Origin: a virus
Reading direction: 5' to 3' (one strand)
DNA: 64,000 nt
IMG/VR virus record: IMGVR_UViG_3300032240_002557
Location: 1-64,000 of that record
The notes under the pieces are model-generated. The model was not told where the DNA came from, did not search any database, and worked only from the letters and a program-made list of their open reading frames with translations. Below, piece by piece: positions 36,178 through 45,732 of the stretch. The position numbers and the translations under genes were made by a program. The number at the start of each line of letters is the position of its first letter. Within the stretch, counting starts at the first letter, position 1.

Positions 36178-37650
36178 ATGGAAAATATACTAGAAGACAA
36201 TTTCATATTTCAGGGATCTAATAATACAGAGAAAGTTGAAAAAAAACCAATTTCTTTAATAATATTAACTACCAAATTAGAGGCTAAGCAAAAGACGTTA
36301 GCACCAACTGTAAAGAAAATGCAGGAAAAGTCTGCTTCTATGGGATTTAAATGTATAGTAATTAATACTTCTCAAGGAGAAATAGAAAAGACAGAAACGG
36401 GTAGCTTTTTCATCAGAAATAAAGGTAGTCAAAACAAGAGTGAAATTGATGTAAAGAACACAATTATTCTTGCTAGAAGATCTGCTATAAATTCAACAGC
36501 AGCCGTTAAATTTTTCGAAAAACTAGAATCCTTAGGTTTTGTGTCGGTTAACTCGCTAAAATCCGTTCTTCTTTGCGAAGATAAACTTGACACCGCGCAA
36601 AGACTTCAAGAAAAAGGAATACCTGTACCTAGAACAGCACTAATATCATCAGAGGATGATGTTGAAAATGCTATGAAAAAAATCGGGGGATCTTATCCTG
36701 TTGTTGTTAAGCTTTTAAATGGAACCAAGGGAATAGGTGTATTTCAAATAGATTCACATGCTTCGTTGCTTTCTACCTTACAAACTATTTGGAAGTTGTC
36801 TTCCGAAACCGAATTAATAGTTCAAGAAAAAATAGACGCAGATTCAGATCTAAGAATACATGTTCTTGGGGCGAGAGATGATAGTTCAGGCTATTCTGTT
36901 ATTGCTTCAATGAGAAGAAACAGAATAGAAAACGATTTCAGAACTAATGTTTCTTTAGGAGGTACTGCAGAAGCAATTAATATAGATCCAGAGATTGAAA
37001 AAATAGCAATAGAATCAGCAAAAGCAACAGGATGTTCTTGGTGTGGTGTTGATATTATTGTAGAAAAAAATACAGGCAAACCTTATGTACTTGAGGTTAA
37101 TGCATCAGCAGGTACCGATGGAATTGAAAATGCTACGGGATTAGACGTAACTGCTATAATTCTCGATTTTATACTGGACAAAAAGAATTGGAATTATCCA
37201 AGAAAACTTGTTGGATTCCGTGAGATTTTCACAGTGAAAGGTGTCGGCGATTTTATTGGAAAATTAGATACAGGAAACGGGGCAATTGGATGCTCAATTC
37301 ACGCAGATTATTCGGAAGAGACTGATGGATTCTTAAATTGGACTATCGGGGGAAAGGAATATAGTCACAGAATAGTAGAATACTCACATGCAGAAGTTGG
37401 GGATCAAACCGACAAAAGGCCTGTTATTCTAATGGATGTTGAATTTGGGGGAATGGTTTACAAGAAAGTTAAATTCTCTGTTGTTGACAGAACTAACAAG
37501 AGTACACCGATGTTAATCAATAGAACCTTTATGGAGCAAGCAGGTTTAATTGTTGATGCAAGTAAAACATTCTTACTTACAAAAGAACCAAATGGTTATT
37601 CACCGCTAGACGCAAAGGGAGATGCTACTGCGGGTATTACACTATTTTAG
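36178..37650 (+). CDS. ATP-grasp (RimK-like) ligase fused to a retropepsin-like protease domain
   Basis: Residues about 128-335 form an ATP-grasp ligase of the RimK type: CEDKLDTAQRL (133-143), PVVVKLLNGTKGIGVFQ (174-190, the ATP loop) and YVLEVNASAGTDGIENATG (303-321). RimK-type enzymes add amino acids, often glutamate, to a C-terminus. Residues about 345-470 resemble the RimK-associated protease domain (PF05618): GFREIF, then K-x-DTG at 362-366 and a later LINRTFMEQAG strand. Such fusions are known in bacteria. The N-terminal 130 residues are RimK-like preATP-grasp. The gene lies directly after the acidic Glu-rich protein and converges with asparagine synthetase, overlapping by 14 bases. 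Confidence 0.8.
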   Translation: MENILEDNFIFQGSNNTEKVEKKPISLIILTTKLEAKQKTLAPTVKKMQEKSASMGFKCIVINTSQGEIEKTETGSFFIRNKGSQNKSEIDVKNTIILARRSAINSTAAVKFFEKLESLGFVSVNSLKSVLLCEDKLDTAQRLQEKGIPVPRTALISSEDDVENAMKKIGGSYPVVVKLLNGTKGIGVFQIDSHASLLSTLQTIWKLSSETELIVQEKIDADSDLRIHVLGARDDSSGYSVIASMRRNRIENDFRTNVSLGGTAEAINIDPEIEKIAIESAKATGCSWCGVDIIVEKNTGKPYVLEVNASAGTDGIENATGLDVTAIILDFILDKKNWNYPRKLVGFREIFTVKGVGDFIGKLDTGNGAIGCSIHADYSEETDGFLNWTIGGKEYSHRIVEYSHAEVGDQTDKRPVILMDVEFGGMVYKKVKFSVVDRTNKSTPMLINRTFMEQAGLIVDASKTFLLTKEPNGYSPLDAKGDATAGITLF

Positions 37651-39076
37651 AATCTAGATATTCGGTATAACCTTCTTGGAAATAATTTAATGCATCTATT
37701 CTATATTGGGATGCATCTTTTACAATCTTCTCGTTTTTCAGTGGATGCTTTTTACGATCTATTACAGAGTCCGGTATTAAGCCTTTAAACGCACGCTTTA
37801 GTATTTCCTTATTCTTTCTTAAGTCAAAAGGTAATTGGAGCGCTAGCTGGATTAATTCAAGGTTTAAAAAGGGGTTACGAAGCTCTAGCGTATGTGCCAT
37901 GCTCATTTTATCAAGTCTAGGCAGGTGATAATGAGTTAATTCATGAAAAACATCTGATCCTTGAGAATCATATTCGTTTATTCTGCGATAACCTCCAAAC
38001 ATTTCATCAGCTCCATCCCCAGATAAGACTATTCTTGTATTAGTTCCTTTCTTGATTGCATCGAAGAGAAGATACTGGGGAACTACACTTCCCATATCAA
38101 TAGGGGATTCGTTCCATCTAAAATATAATTCAGGTAAGAATTTATCAAATTCTGGGTTATTTGCATCCATTTTATAATCCAAACGATTAACTTTAATACC
38201 CCAATACTTTTCGCATTCCTCGACATATTCGTTGTCCGGTCCATTGTTAATGGTGTACCAACTGACATCTGCACCAAGCTTCATAAGCAATCCGCCTATA
38301 ATAGAGGAGTCTAATCCCCCGGAGAGCAAGATAGAGATTGGATAATCCAAGCTTAATAGCCTATTTTTTGTCGATAGCTCAACTTTATTCCAAACCCAAT
38401 CAAGTAATCCATCTTCAGAATCAAATTGAAATATGGGCGCTTTAAATGCGAAATAAGGGCCATATTCTTGTTTGAAAGCCGGAGCAGCAAAATTCCACTT
38501 ATAAATGAAGTTTGGCTTTAGCTTTGTGATGTTTTCAAATGGCGTAGATTCATTAGAAACGTATCCCCATTTTCTAACACCCCCCATAAATGATTGATCA
38601 ACAAAAGAGTCTTCGTCAATTAATCCTTTCATCTCTGAGCATATTTCGCCCTTGTCGTTATAATAAAGACATTTCTTTCCTAGTGGATCAGTAAAGCAAA
38701 TAACTTCTTTTTTGGACATGTCAACTAGACAAATAGCCCAAAATCCATCCCAATTCTTTATATGAGGCTCGTATAATGCAGTAAACATCTCCAAGGATGC
38801 AAAGCTGAAGGTAGAGAACAGATTTACCAAGTATTCTGTGTCGGATCCAAAATCTGGGGGATAATTAAATATTTCCCCATTAAATAATAAATAGCGATCT
38901 TTTGATAACTCCACTGGTTGGATCCATCCATCACCGATAGCAGTCTGAATTGGTAACCTGTGATGACAAAGGGTTAAACCGCTGGCATCAGAATGTGTGT
39001 AATACTCTATCCCTCTATGAGCTATAGACTTAATTCTCTCCTCTGAAGGATTATGGGCAATAAGGATTCCACACAT
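37637..39076 (-). CDS. asnB: Glutamine-hydrolysing asparagine synthetase
   Basis: The N-terminal MCGILIAH gives Cys2, the glutaminase nucleophile, with HHRLP (38-42) and FNGEIFNYPP (65-74) as further class II amidotransferase marks. The synthetase domain has LSGGLDSS (251-258), the pyrophosphate loop, and LSGDGADEMFGGYRR (351-365). The protein has 479 residues, shorter than the bacterial ~554. It makes asparagine from aspartate and glutamine with ATP, or an amide on another carboxylate in family variants. Its start overlaps the kinase gene stop by one base. Its role in phage is unclear. Confidence 0.9.
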   Translation of the reverse strand: MCGILIAHNPSEERIKSIAHRGIEYYTHSDASGLTLCHHRLPIQTAIGDGWIQPVELSKDRYLLFNGEIFNYPPDFGSDTEYLVNLFSTFSFASLEMFTALYEPHIKNWDGFWAICLVDMSKKEVICFTDPLGKKCLYYNDKGEICSEMKGLIDEDSFVDQSFMGGVRKWGYVSNESTPFENITKLKPNFIYKWNFAAPAFKQEYGPYFAFKAPIFQFDSEDGLLDWVWNKVELSTKNRLLSLDYPISILLSGGLDSSIIGGLLMKLGADVSWYTINNGPDNEYVEECEKYWGIKVNRLDYKMDANNPEFDKFLPELYFRWNESPIDMGSVVPQYLLFDAIKKGTNTRIVLSGDGADEMFGGYRRINEYDSQGSDVFHELTHYHLPRLDKMSMAHTLELRNPFLNLELIQLALQLPFDLRKNKEILKRAFKGLIPDSVIDRKKHPLKNEKIVKDASQYRIDALNYFQEGYTEYLDSKIV

Positions 39077-39615
39077 TATTTTAGATTTTTTATTATTGAT
39101 TGAAAATTAGAAAGAGATTCGGTGTCGAATTTATTTTCTAGCATAACTATTTTAACCCCCTTAGGAGATAGGTATTCTATGAATTCTAGAAATAGTTCTT
39201 TTTCCTCCGGTATTCTAGCATCCATATTATCCCAAACGTCTTTGGATCTTTCCTCCGTCGATGTTCCGGTTATGTATACAAATTGGGATCTTTTGAAAAG
39301 ATCCTGCTCCACCATATAATCCAATTCTTTAAAAACAGATTTTTTAGATACTCTCTTGTTTAGTATTCCCCAAACAGAATTAGTGATTACCCCTCTGTCC
39401 ATAATCAATGGACTTAAGAATCCATCTCTGTTTAACTGGTGTACCATTAATTCTTTACCTAGTCCGAGGTGATGCGTTTTATCCCCAGTAGCTGGCAAGC
39501 TTAAAGAATTGTATAGATTATTAAAGTCGAATTTGAATATAGGAACCCAGCTTTGTGAGTTAACAAAGAATGTCTTTCCTGACTTTCTGGCTCCTTCTAC
39601 AACAATAAGGGACAT
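39076..39615 (-). CDS. P-loop kinase-like protein
   Basis: GARKSGKT at residues 8-15 is a Walker A; an MDRG segment near residue 72 is like the DR motif of thymidylate and deoxynucleoside kinases that holds the substrate base. Length 179. The next gene is the asparagine synthetase, one base overlap. A GGATATAAA variant box lies 11 bases before the start. It probably phosphorylates a nucleotide; substrate not evident. Confidence 0.7.
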   Translation of the reverse strand: MSLIVVEGARKSGKTFFVNSQSWVPIFKFDFNNLYNSLSLPATGDKTHHLGLGKELMVHQLNRDGFLSPLIMDRGVITNSVWGILNKRVSKKSVFKELDYMVEQDLFKRSQFVYITGTSTEERSKDVWDNMDARIPEEKELFLEFIEYLSPKGVKIVMLENKFDTESLSNFQSIIKNLK

Positions 39616-39626
39616 AAAATTTATAT

Positions 39627-39635
39627 TTTATATCC
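39627..39635 (-). promoter_or_regulatory. GGATATAAA box upstream of the P-loop kinase
   Basis: A variant of the GGATATATA box on the minus strand, 11 nt before ATG 39615. It would serve the kinase and asparagine synthetase pair. Confidence 0.35.
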
Positions 39636-39663
39636 CTAAATGTATTTATGTTTCGCGAGAAAA

Positions 39664-41847
39664 CTACGACAGAACTGAGACAAATTTCTTTCTAAAAGCG
39701 TCTATATCATCATTTACCCCGCCATACCAAGTTGACAATTTACTTGCTAAATGCTTATCTAAAGATTTTGAATATACTGTCTTGTAAGCTTTACTTAAGA
39801 TGCTAATTGAATCACTGCTCCAATTAATACAATCCTTACATGCTCTGCCTGGGTCAGAATCGAATTTACCAAAAGCAACAGCGTATTTAACAGGAACACC
39901 CGATTTCATCAGAATTGATAACCTATCTTTACTGCCATCGTTACCCTTGAATTCATCATTCTTTATGCTATAAAATCCTAGCATCTTATCAAACAATCTT
40001 AATGCCGTTCCGTTTGCATAGAACCTAATTCCATTTGCTGTTGCTACTGCCATTTGACCATTCTTGCCATAATCTGGATTTTCCGTTGCTCCTATCTCTT
40101 TAAGTTCTTTAACTGCTTGTTCTTTAGACCATTCTTGTTTTGCTTTAGCAACTGCATCATCGATCTGCTTCTTAACAGAGCCTGAAGAAATCTTTGGTGC
40201 AGCTTTCATGATTTCTTTAGCGTTCTTATTAAGAGTGCTTTTTGCTGCTTTAACATCTTCTTTTGTTGTTGGCTTAGGGCCATCACCGCTGGTTCTTCCA
40301 ACAGAAGCTTCTGCAGCTTTCAGATTGAATTCTTCCGAAACAGAAAAGGACTCTTTTAATTTATCGTCATGTGATGAAATCTTATCTATTAATTCTTGCG
40401 TGATATCACTAGATTTATCCTTAAGCTCAAATCCATTTTTTAGATATTTAATAAGAGCATCTGTTGATTTTCCAAAAATGCCATCTGTACCGTATTTAGC
40501 AAATTTGTCATATTCTTCAGATTTTCCTTTCAATCCCTTCATTTTGTCAATTGTCAGTTTTTGAAATTTCTTAATGTTATCCTTATCCTTGCTTCCTCTT
40601 TTGATTGGTTCTTTTATCTGAAGATCACTCTTAGTCGTCCCGCCATCTTTCTTACCTGCTTCTTCCTCCTTTTTCTTAGCATCCTCTGCTTGTTTCTTTG
40701 CAGTATCAACTTGGAGTTTAATTTTATAATTATTCATAGCAGTATCTGCCTCAATCTGTAAAGCCTTCTTAGCTCCTTCTGCTCTGTCTAAATGATCTTG
40801 CAAAGTAGGGACTGCGATTAATACATTAGAATAATCCGCTGATGCTTGTACTTCTGATTTATATGCTGTATTGAACTCTTCTAATTCGTTATTAAACAAT
40901 GCAACAACAGCATTTAATCTCTCTCTTTCAGCCCCCCAATTAACACCCTTTGGATCGATCCCTTCACCAAATTTAGTTTCAAGCGAATTAACTCTCTTGT
41001 AAATATTATTGAAAGCAGCTTCTTTATCTAAAGCTTTTAAATTTCTTTCACCTGGATTATTTCTAGCACTTGCTATTGTGTTCATTACAGAATCAAGTCT
41101 AGCTTTTAAAGATTCAATATTTGTAATAAAATCTTTTTTATCCCTGTTCGTTTTTCTGTCCTCCTTAGATCCAATTACAAAATCAAAAATACCTTCGTTT
41201 ACTATTTTAGAATATGTTTTAAAATCAACGCAGATGCTGCTATTAGAAAGATGCTCTAAAACGTTATCTGAATTGTATGAAACATCCTGATATGCAGATT
41301 CTTGAATTTTTATATCGTCGGAAAAAGCCTTGATATATTTTTGAAGAGCTAATTGTACTTCATCAGTCTGCTGTCCTATCACATCTCCAACCTCTTTTGC
41401 TTTTTTGGTAATATCATCTATTGCAGCAGTTTCTTCTGCTACCATTTTATTGAACTCTGAAAGCCATTCTTCAAATATTTTAGGATCATATTCTTTCTCT
41501 TGAGCAATCTCTTTTTTAAATCGATCATACTCAGCAACTATACCAGGTAAAACAACACTATTAACCTGAATATCTACGTTTTTAACAGTATCAATTTTAG
41601 CTCCAATTGCAGCTAAATTTGTTTTAAAAGATCTTCTAAAATCCCTTGCAACTTTAGTCGGCGGGTACGTAGACACTGCATATCCGAAATTGCTGATCAA
41701 TTCTTGAGTTATCTTGATCATAGTTCTTGCATAAGCTACATAGCCAAGTCCTTTATCAACGCTTGCTTCAGTAATGCTAGGGTGTACGTAACCTTCAGCT
41801 TTTTTTACAAGGCTTTCAAATAGTGGATTTACGATTTCGTTTCTCAT
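39664..41847 (-). CDS. Internal virion protein with NE-G site and peptidoglycan-binding-like domain
   Basis: The N-terminus has NPLFESLVKKAEG and ITE-A (25-28). Near residue 211, TYSKIVNEGIFDFV matches the segment FSKILNEGVFDAV in the gene at 47852, so the two are paralogues. Residues about 411-490 have the fold of peptidoglycan-binding domain 1: I-x-x-FQ, then DGIFGKSTDALIKYL. Between them are coiled-coil stretches (100-190, 290-400). A packaged, protease-processed protein that might touch the cell wall on entry is inferred. The C-terminal 100 residues include a CKDC pair. It overlaps the next gene start by 4 bases. Confidence 0.7.
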   Translation of the reverse strand: MRNEIVNPLFESLVKKAEGYVHPSITEASVDKGLGYVAYARTMIKITQELISNFGYAVSTYPPTKVARDFRRSFKTNLAAIGAKIDTVKNVDIQVNSVVLPGIVAEYDRFKKEIAQEKEYDPKIFEEWLSEFNKMVAEETAAIDDITKKAKEVGDVIGQQTDEVQLALQKYIKAFSDDIKIQESAYQDVSYNSDNVLEHLSNSSICVDFKTYSKIVNEGIFDFVIGSKEDRKTNRDKKDFITNIESLKARLDSVMNTIASARNNPGERNLKALDKEAAFNNIYKRVNSLETKFGEGIDPKGVNWGAERERLNAVVALFNNELEEFNTAYKSEVQASADYSNVLIAVPTLQDHLDRAEGAKKALQIEADTAMNNYKIKLQVDTAKKQAEDAKKKEEEAGKKDGGTTKSDLQIKEPIKRGSKDKDNIKKFQKLTIDKMKGLKGKSEEYDKFAKYGTDGIFGKSTDALIKYLKNGFELKDKSSDITQELIDKISSHDDKLKESFSVSEEFNLKAAEASVGRTSGDGPKPTTKEDVKAAKSTLNKNAKEIMKAAPKISSGSVKKQIDDAVAKAKQEWSKEQAVKELKEIGATENPDYGKNGQMAVATANGIRFYANGTALRLFDKMLGFYSIKNDEFKGNDGSKDRLSILMKSGVPVKYAVAFGKFDSDPGRACKDCINWSSDSISILSKAYKTVYSKSLDKHLASKLSTWYGGVNDDIDAFRKKFVSVLS

Positions 41848-42704
41848 TGTATTGTTCTTTTTACTTTCATTTTAAGTACGGATAACTTGTTGTTTAAATC
41901 AAGTAATGCTCTTTTATGTGCATCATTTAATTTATTTATTTGTTCTTCTGATAATCTATAAGAAGGTATATCACCACCCCTATAGGCTTTAGTTTTCAAA
42001 GATTTAAGATACATGATCTTTTCTTTATGCTTAGCATCAAAATCAACTTTCATAATTTGACCATCTTCAAGCATTTTTGCTAAATCTTTCTTAGGTAATG
42101 AATTGATGTCTTGAATGAATTCATTCAGAGGTTTATCAAACATACCCATAGTATATTCATCGTAATCTTCGTATGAAAATTCTCTATCCGAAAAACTTGG
42201 TCTAGAATTAACTTTCTGAGCTTGATCGTCCAGCTCTTTCCAGTGATTATAAAATTGTTCTTCATAATTATAATCTTTAAATCTTTTAGATTTTTCGTAT
42301 GCATATTGAGCTATTCTAGAATCTGCCTGAGCTTTCTCTTTATTATAAAAGGCTATTAGATCTGCATTCTTTTTGCATATTCTAGCAGCTTGATTTCCTA
42401 GAACCTTTACCTCTGCTGATTTTGCTGATTTTAGAGCATCTAATGCTCTTCTTGCCATAAATCCTTTATGCTTTGCATCGGTCATTTCTACAGGATTTCC
42501 TTTCCTCTGAGATTCACTAGAGAATACTATATAATTCAATTCATCAGATTGATCTAAGAATTTCTTTTCAAGCGCTTCCATATTAGAAATAAGGGCTGAA
42601 AGCTTTTGCTTGTCACCTCTAATAAACGAAGCAGCACCGCCTATAAGATCTTTTAATATGCCTTCGTTTATTCTACTTGATATGAAGTCTGAGTATTTCT
42701 TCAT
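41844..42704 (-). CDS. Candidate internal head protein with T4-like capsid-targeting leader
   Basis: The first 15 residues, MKKYSDFISSRINEG, closely follow the T4 internal protein leader MKTYQEFIAE-A, with the cut expected after INE (12-14). The rest is helical, Lys/Glu/Asp-rich, 286 residues, with DLIGGAASFIRGDK after the cut. T4 IPI, IPII and IPIII are cleaved in the same way and are injected into the cell. Located in the head operon between two other candidate packaged proteins. No known domain in the body. Confidence 0.7.
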   Translation of the reverse strand: MKKYSDFISSRINEGILKDLIGGAASFIRGDKQKLSALISNMEALEKKFLDQSDELNYIVFSSESQRKGNPVEMTDAKHKGFMARRALDALKSAKSAEVKVLGNQAARICKKNADLIAFYNKEKAQADSRIAQYAYEKSKRFKDYNYEEQFYNHWKELDDQAQKVNSRPSFSDREFSYEDYDEYTMGMFDKPLNEFIQDINSLPKKDLAKMLEDGQIMKVDFDAKHKEKIMYLKSLKTKAYRGGDIPSYRLSEEQINKLNDAHKRALLDLNNKLSVLKMKVKRTIQ

Positions 42705-42706
42705 TA

Positions 42707-43876
42707 TTACGCAGCTTGCTTAATTTTTTCTTCAACTTCTGCCAAAACCCCTTCAATATCCGATGCCTCTCTGTAGATATTATCTTTATAATCTTTTATA
42801 CTATCAGGATTGTCTGCATTAGGTGTATTCTTAACTGGATACTCAATAAATTTCAATCTACTTACTCTTCTTTCAGCTTCTTTCAGTTTTGTTAGACATT
42901 TATCCTTAATCTGAACGTTTTCATTATCTGCTGTCTTAACTACTGATATTTTAGAAATTGCTATGTTCATCAGATTCATACAAATCTTTTTAAGATCGTC
43001 GAATGTTCTTTCTCTGTTTCTGTATTTATTAATTCCCCAGGCTTTAGTCTCAACAGATTTTTTCATCTCTTCAGATTCTTTCTTAATAAAATCGCTCAAT
43101 TCTTTAACTGATGCTAGGATCTCTTTTGAATAAGTCTCAAACACATTCTTAATTTTCTCAGAAGGCATTTTAGTAGTTTCATCTTTAGCTCCTAAATCTG
43201 TTTTGATCTTGTTTAAATCGTCTTGTGATTTTTTAAGGTCTTCTTCTGCTTTTTTAGGATCGCCTAACATATCCTGTATGCCTTTTAAGTACCCTTCTTC
43301 GTCAGAGGCAGCAACTAATTTCTTTTTAAATTCTGCTCTCATCTTCTTAGTCTCTACTGAATCCTCTGCTCTCTTTAAATTGTAATACTCAGATTTTCTA
43401 TTATTCTTCTTTGTTAGAATATTCACTTGTTTTTCTAATTCATCCATAATAGAATTATGCGATGATACTAAATCTTTTAATAACTTTTGGACTTTAACAA
43501 GTTTAACCCGAATCGAATCAAGTTCTGTTTTATCAGCTTTATCCATTCTTAGCTGAGCAAGTGCAGAGCTTAGCTTATAAAATTTATTCTCTGTTTCATG
43601 CTCGTCCTTAATGAACTTGATCTCTTCATCTTTCATTTGCTGAAGGATTTTGTCTATCTTACCTATATCACCTCCTAAATTCTTGGAAAGAAAATTCATA
43701 ATTTTATCCCCAATACCCTCGTTAATTCTATAAAGATTTTCACAAAGTACATCTTCATCAACTTTTGAATATTTACCGTTCATCAACTTCATCTTGGCAA
43801 TATCAACGTTACCGTATGATTCAATGATTGCTTTTTTACAATCTTCGTAAAAATTAAAATTTTCTAATAATTCCAT
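42707..43876 (-). CDS. Candidate internal head protein, coiled-coil, INE-G site
   Basis: A 389-residue, mainly coiled-coil protein rich in Lys and Glu. INE-G at residues 51-54 (LYRINEGIGDKIM) fits the prohead protease rule; the first 50 residues would then be a longer leader. It is likely co-produced with the next two proteins (2-base gap, then 4-base overlap). An exact GGATATATA box is 16 nt upstream. Confidence 0.65.
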   Translation of the reverse strand: MELLENFNFYEDCKKAIIESYGNVDIAKMKLMNGKYSKVDEDVLCENLYRINEGIGDKIMNFLSKNLGGDIGKIDKILQQMKDEEIKFIKDEHETENKFYKLSSALAQLRMDKADKTELDSIRVKLVKVQKLLKDLVSSHNSIMDELEKQVNILTKKNNRKSEYYNLKRAEDSVETKKMRAEFKKKLVAASDEEGYLKGIQDMLGDPKKAEEDLKKSQDDLNKIKTDLGAKDETTKMPSEKIKNVFETYSKEILASVKELSDFIKKESEEMKKSVETKAWGINKYRNRERTFDDLKKICMNLMNIAISKISVVKTADNENVQIKDKCLTKLKEAERRVSRLKFIEYPVKNTPNADNPDSIKDYKDNIYREASDIEGVLAEVEEKIKQAA

Positions 43877-43892
43877 CTTACAACTTTTTCTT

Positions 43893-43901
43893 TATATATC
43901 C
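43893..43901 (-). promoter_or_regulatory. GGATATATA candidate promoter of the internal protein operon
   Basis: An exact box, minus strand, 16 nt before ATG 43876. A hairpin terminator lies just upstream of it (43925-43952), so the three internal protein genes 42707-39664 form a unit of their own. Confidence 0.6.
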
Positions 43902-43924
43902 CAACCCCAAAGGGAAAGGCAATA

Positions 43925-43952
43925 AAAAACCCCTGATCTCTCAGGGGTTTTT
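43925..43952 (-). terminator. Rho-independent terminator after the major capsid gene
   Basis: AAAAACCCCTGA (43925-43936) pairs with TCAGGGGTTTTT (43941-43952) around a TCTC loop; the symmetrical A/T flanks give a U-tract in both directions. On the minus strand it is 24 bases after the capsid stop, where a strong terminator is expected. Confidence 0.9.
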
Positions 43953-43976
43953 CTATTTTAGGTGAATCGATTAAGA

Positions 43977-45719
43977 TTAAGCGATACCGCCTGCTGGCAC
44001 TTGAGCGAAGAAAGTCAAGTACATAGTTTGAGGGTGGTGTCCAGCCTCTACTAATGCATATCTTGATTTTACTGCGATCTTTGGTGACATTGTACCTTCA
44101 GAGATAGTCTGAATTGATTCAGCCATCATGTAAGGCATAAATTTGATACCTGGTTCGTCATCAGCACCTTTTCTTCCAATCAATACTCTCGTATCTCCGA
44201 AAGACATGTTTTGATCAACATAAACAGTCATACCAGCGATTGAACCAACTGGGTATAAAGTACCGTTATTTTGAGTTAACGTGTTTGTGAAAGGAGCGAA
44301 TGTGAATTGGCTGATATCTTGTAAAGCAGAAGCTACTTGAGAGTTAGTAACGATGAAGTTAGCAGGTCCTCTTCTTCCTCTGTTTGCTACTACGTTAGCA
44401 GCAGCTAAGATTCTTGAGAATAATCTTCTTTGAATAGTTGATTGGTTCTCGTATCCGCCTGAAGCAGGTCCATCAGGTTGGTTGATAGTAACTGATCCGT
44501 TATCCTTACCGATGTAAGACTTATCGTTACCAGATCCACCGATCTCTAATGTGATGTTTAATGAGTTGTTAGATGCACCACCTAATTCAGTGTTTGCAAA
44601 CTCATAGTGGTTAGACCATCCTAAAGCAAATGCTCTAGATAAGATGTGCTTGTTAATAGCTTGAGAAACCTCGTTAACAAGTGCGTTCTCGATCATAGAA
44701 ACTACGTCGATACCGAATTGCTTGTTCAAATCTTGGATTTGCTCAGTAGTAACAGAAGCAGCAACTTGGAATGTACCAGCCTCTACAAACTTAGTGAATG
44801 TAGAAAGACCTAATGACTTGAAGTAAGTGCTTTCTGCAGTTCCTCTTGACATTGGATCGTAAGCCTTAGTACCATCTACGTATGGTCCTTGCCATGCTGC
44901 TGTGTTATCTAAACCAGCACCAGTAAATCCTTGTACGTGATCTTCTAAAGTTTTAACTAAAGTAGCCGCGCCATTTGAATAACCTGCTGTTGCAGAAGCT
45001 GTGAAGCTTGAACCGCCCCAAGTACCTGAATAGATAACAGAGTTAGCGTTAACTGCATCAGCGATTGAATAACCAGCAGATAATGCAGTAACTTGGAAAA
45101 TAGGGAAACCGTCAATTCTTGAATTACCGATGAACTTAGCAACTAATTTGCTAGTACCACCTGTAACTGATACAGAACCTGATAATCCGCTAGCACCGAT
45201 CAAATAGTTTGTACCAACTGTTAAACCAACAACTGGAGAAGCTACTGATGTAGGAACTTTGATTAAATCAGGAGCGTTAGCTGTGTTAGGAGATGTAGTA
45301 TCAGTACCGGTTAATTTACCGCCTGCATATACATAATCTAAGTAAGATAATACGCCTGTAGGACCAGACATTGGGATAACTGGAACGATATCAAAACCTA
45401 CTGTTTTAGCAGCTACTTGAATAGCTAAAGGTAAAAGAGAAGGGAATTTATCGCCAGAACCAAGACCTGTTCCAGAATAAGAACCGCCAGCATAGAAACC
45501 AGCAGCACCACCGTTCAAACCTACGTTTGAAGCTGGAGATACTTGGCCCATACCGTTTAATACGCCTAGAGAGTTATACGCTCCGGCAGATTCGTTTAGA
45601 GAGTGATAGTGGCAATATGTTGTTAACCAGTCTAATTTTCCTCTCTCTTGAATACCTGTTTTGCTCTCTAAGATAGGAGCCCAGGTTTCATAGATTTCAT
45701 GTTTGTTAATTAGTTGCAT
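43977..45719 (-). CDS. 23: Major capsid protein, gp23-like
   Basis: A 580-residue protein (T4 gp23: 521). The middle has VAASVTTEQIQDLNKQFGID and IENALVNEVSQAINKHIL, helices of the HK97-fold spine as in gp23; RRGPANFIVTNSQVASALQDI matches the GRGEGNFII strand region. The first ~43 residues, ending LNE-S at 41-44, would be the propeptide removed by the prohead protease. Residues about 150-270 are Gly/Ser/Thr-rich beta sequence, maybe an inserted domain. Codon use is even and rich in preferred codons. It follows the protease-scaffold gene by 13 bases and is followed by a terminator. Confidence 0.85.
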   Translation of the reverse strand: MQLINKHEIYETWAPILESKTGIQERGKLDWLTTYCHYHSLNESAGAYNSLGVLNGMGQVSPASNVGLNGGAAGFYAGGSYSGTGLGSGDKFPSLLPLAIQVAAKTVGFDIVPVIPMSGPTGVLSYLDYVYAGGKLTGTDTTSPNTANAPDLIKVPTSVASPVVGLTVGTNYLIGASGLSGSVSVTGGTSKLVAKFIGNSRIDGFPIFQVTALSAGYSIADAVNANSVIYSGTWGGSSFTASATAGYSNGAATLVKTLEDHVQGFTGAGLDNTAAWQGPYVDGTKAYDPMSRGTAESTYFKSLGLSTFTKFVEAGTFQVAASVTTEQIQDLNKQFGIDVVSMIENALVNEVSQAINKHILSRAFALGWSNHYEFANTELGGASNNSLNITLEIGGSGNDKSYIGKDNGSVTINQPDGPASGGYENQSTIQRRLFSRILAAANVVANRGRRGPANFIVTNSQVASALQDISQFTFAPFTNTLTQNNGTLYPVGSIAGMTVYVDQNMSFGDTRVLIGRKGADDEPGIKFMPYMMAESIQTISEGTMSPKIAVKSRYALVEAGHHPQTMYLTFFAQVPAGGIA

Positions 45720-45732
45720 TGTTTTATGTAAC

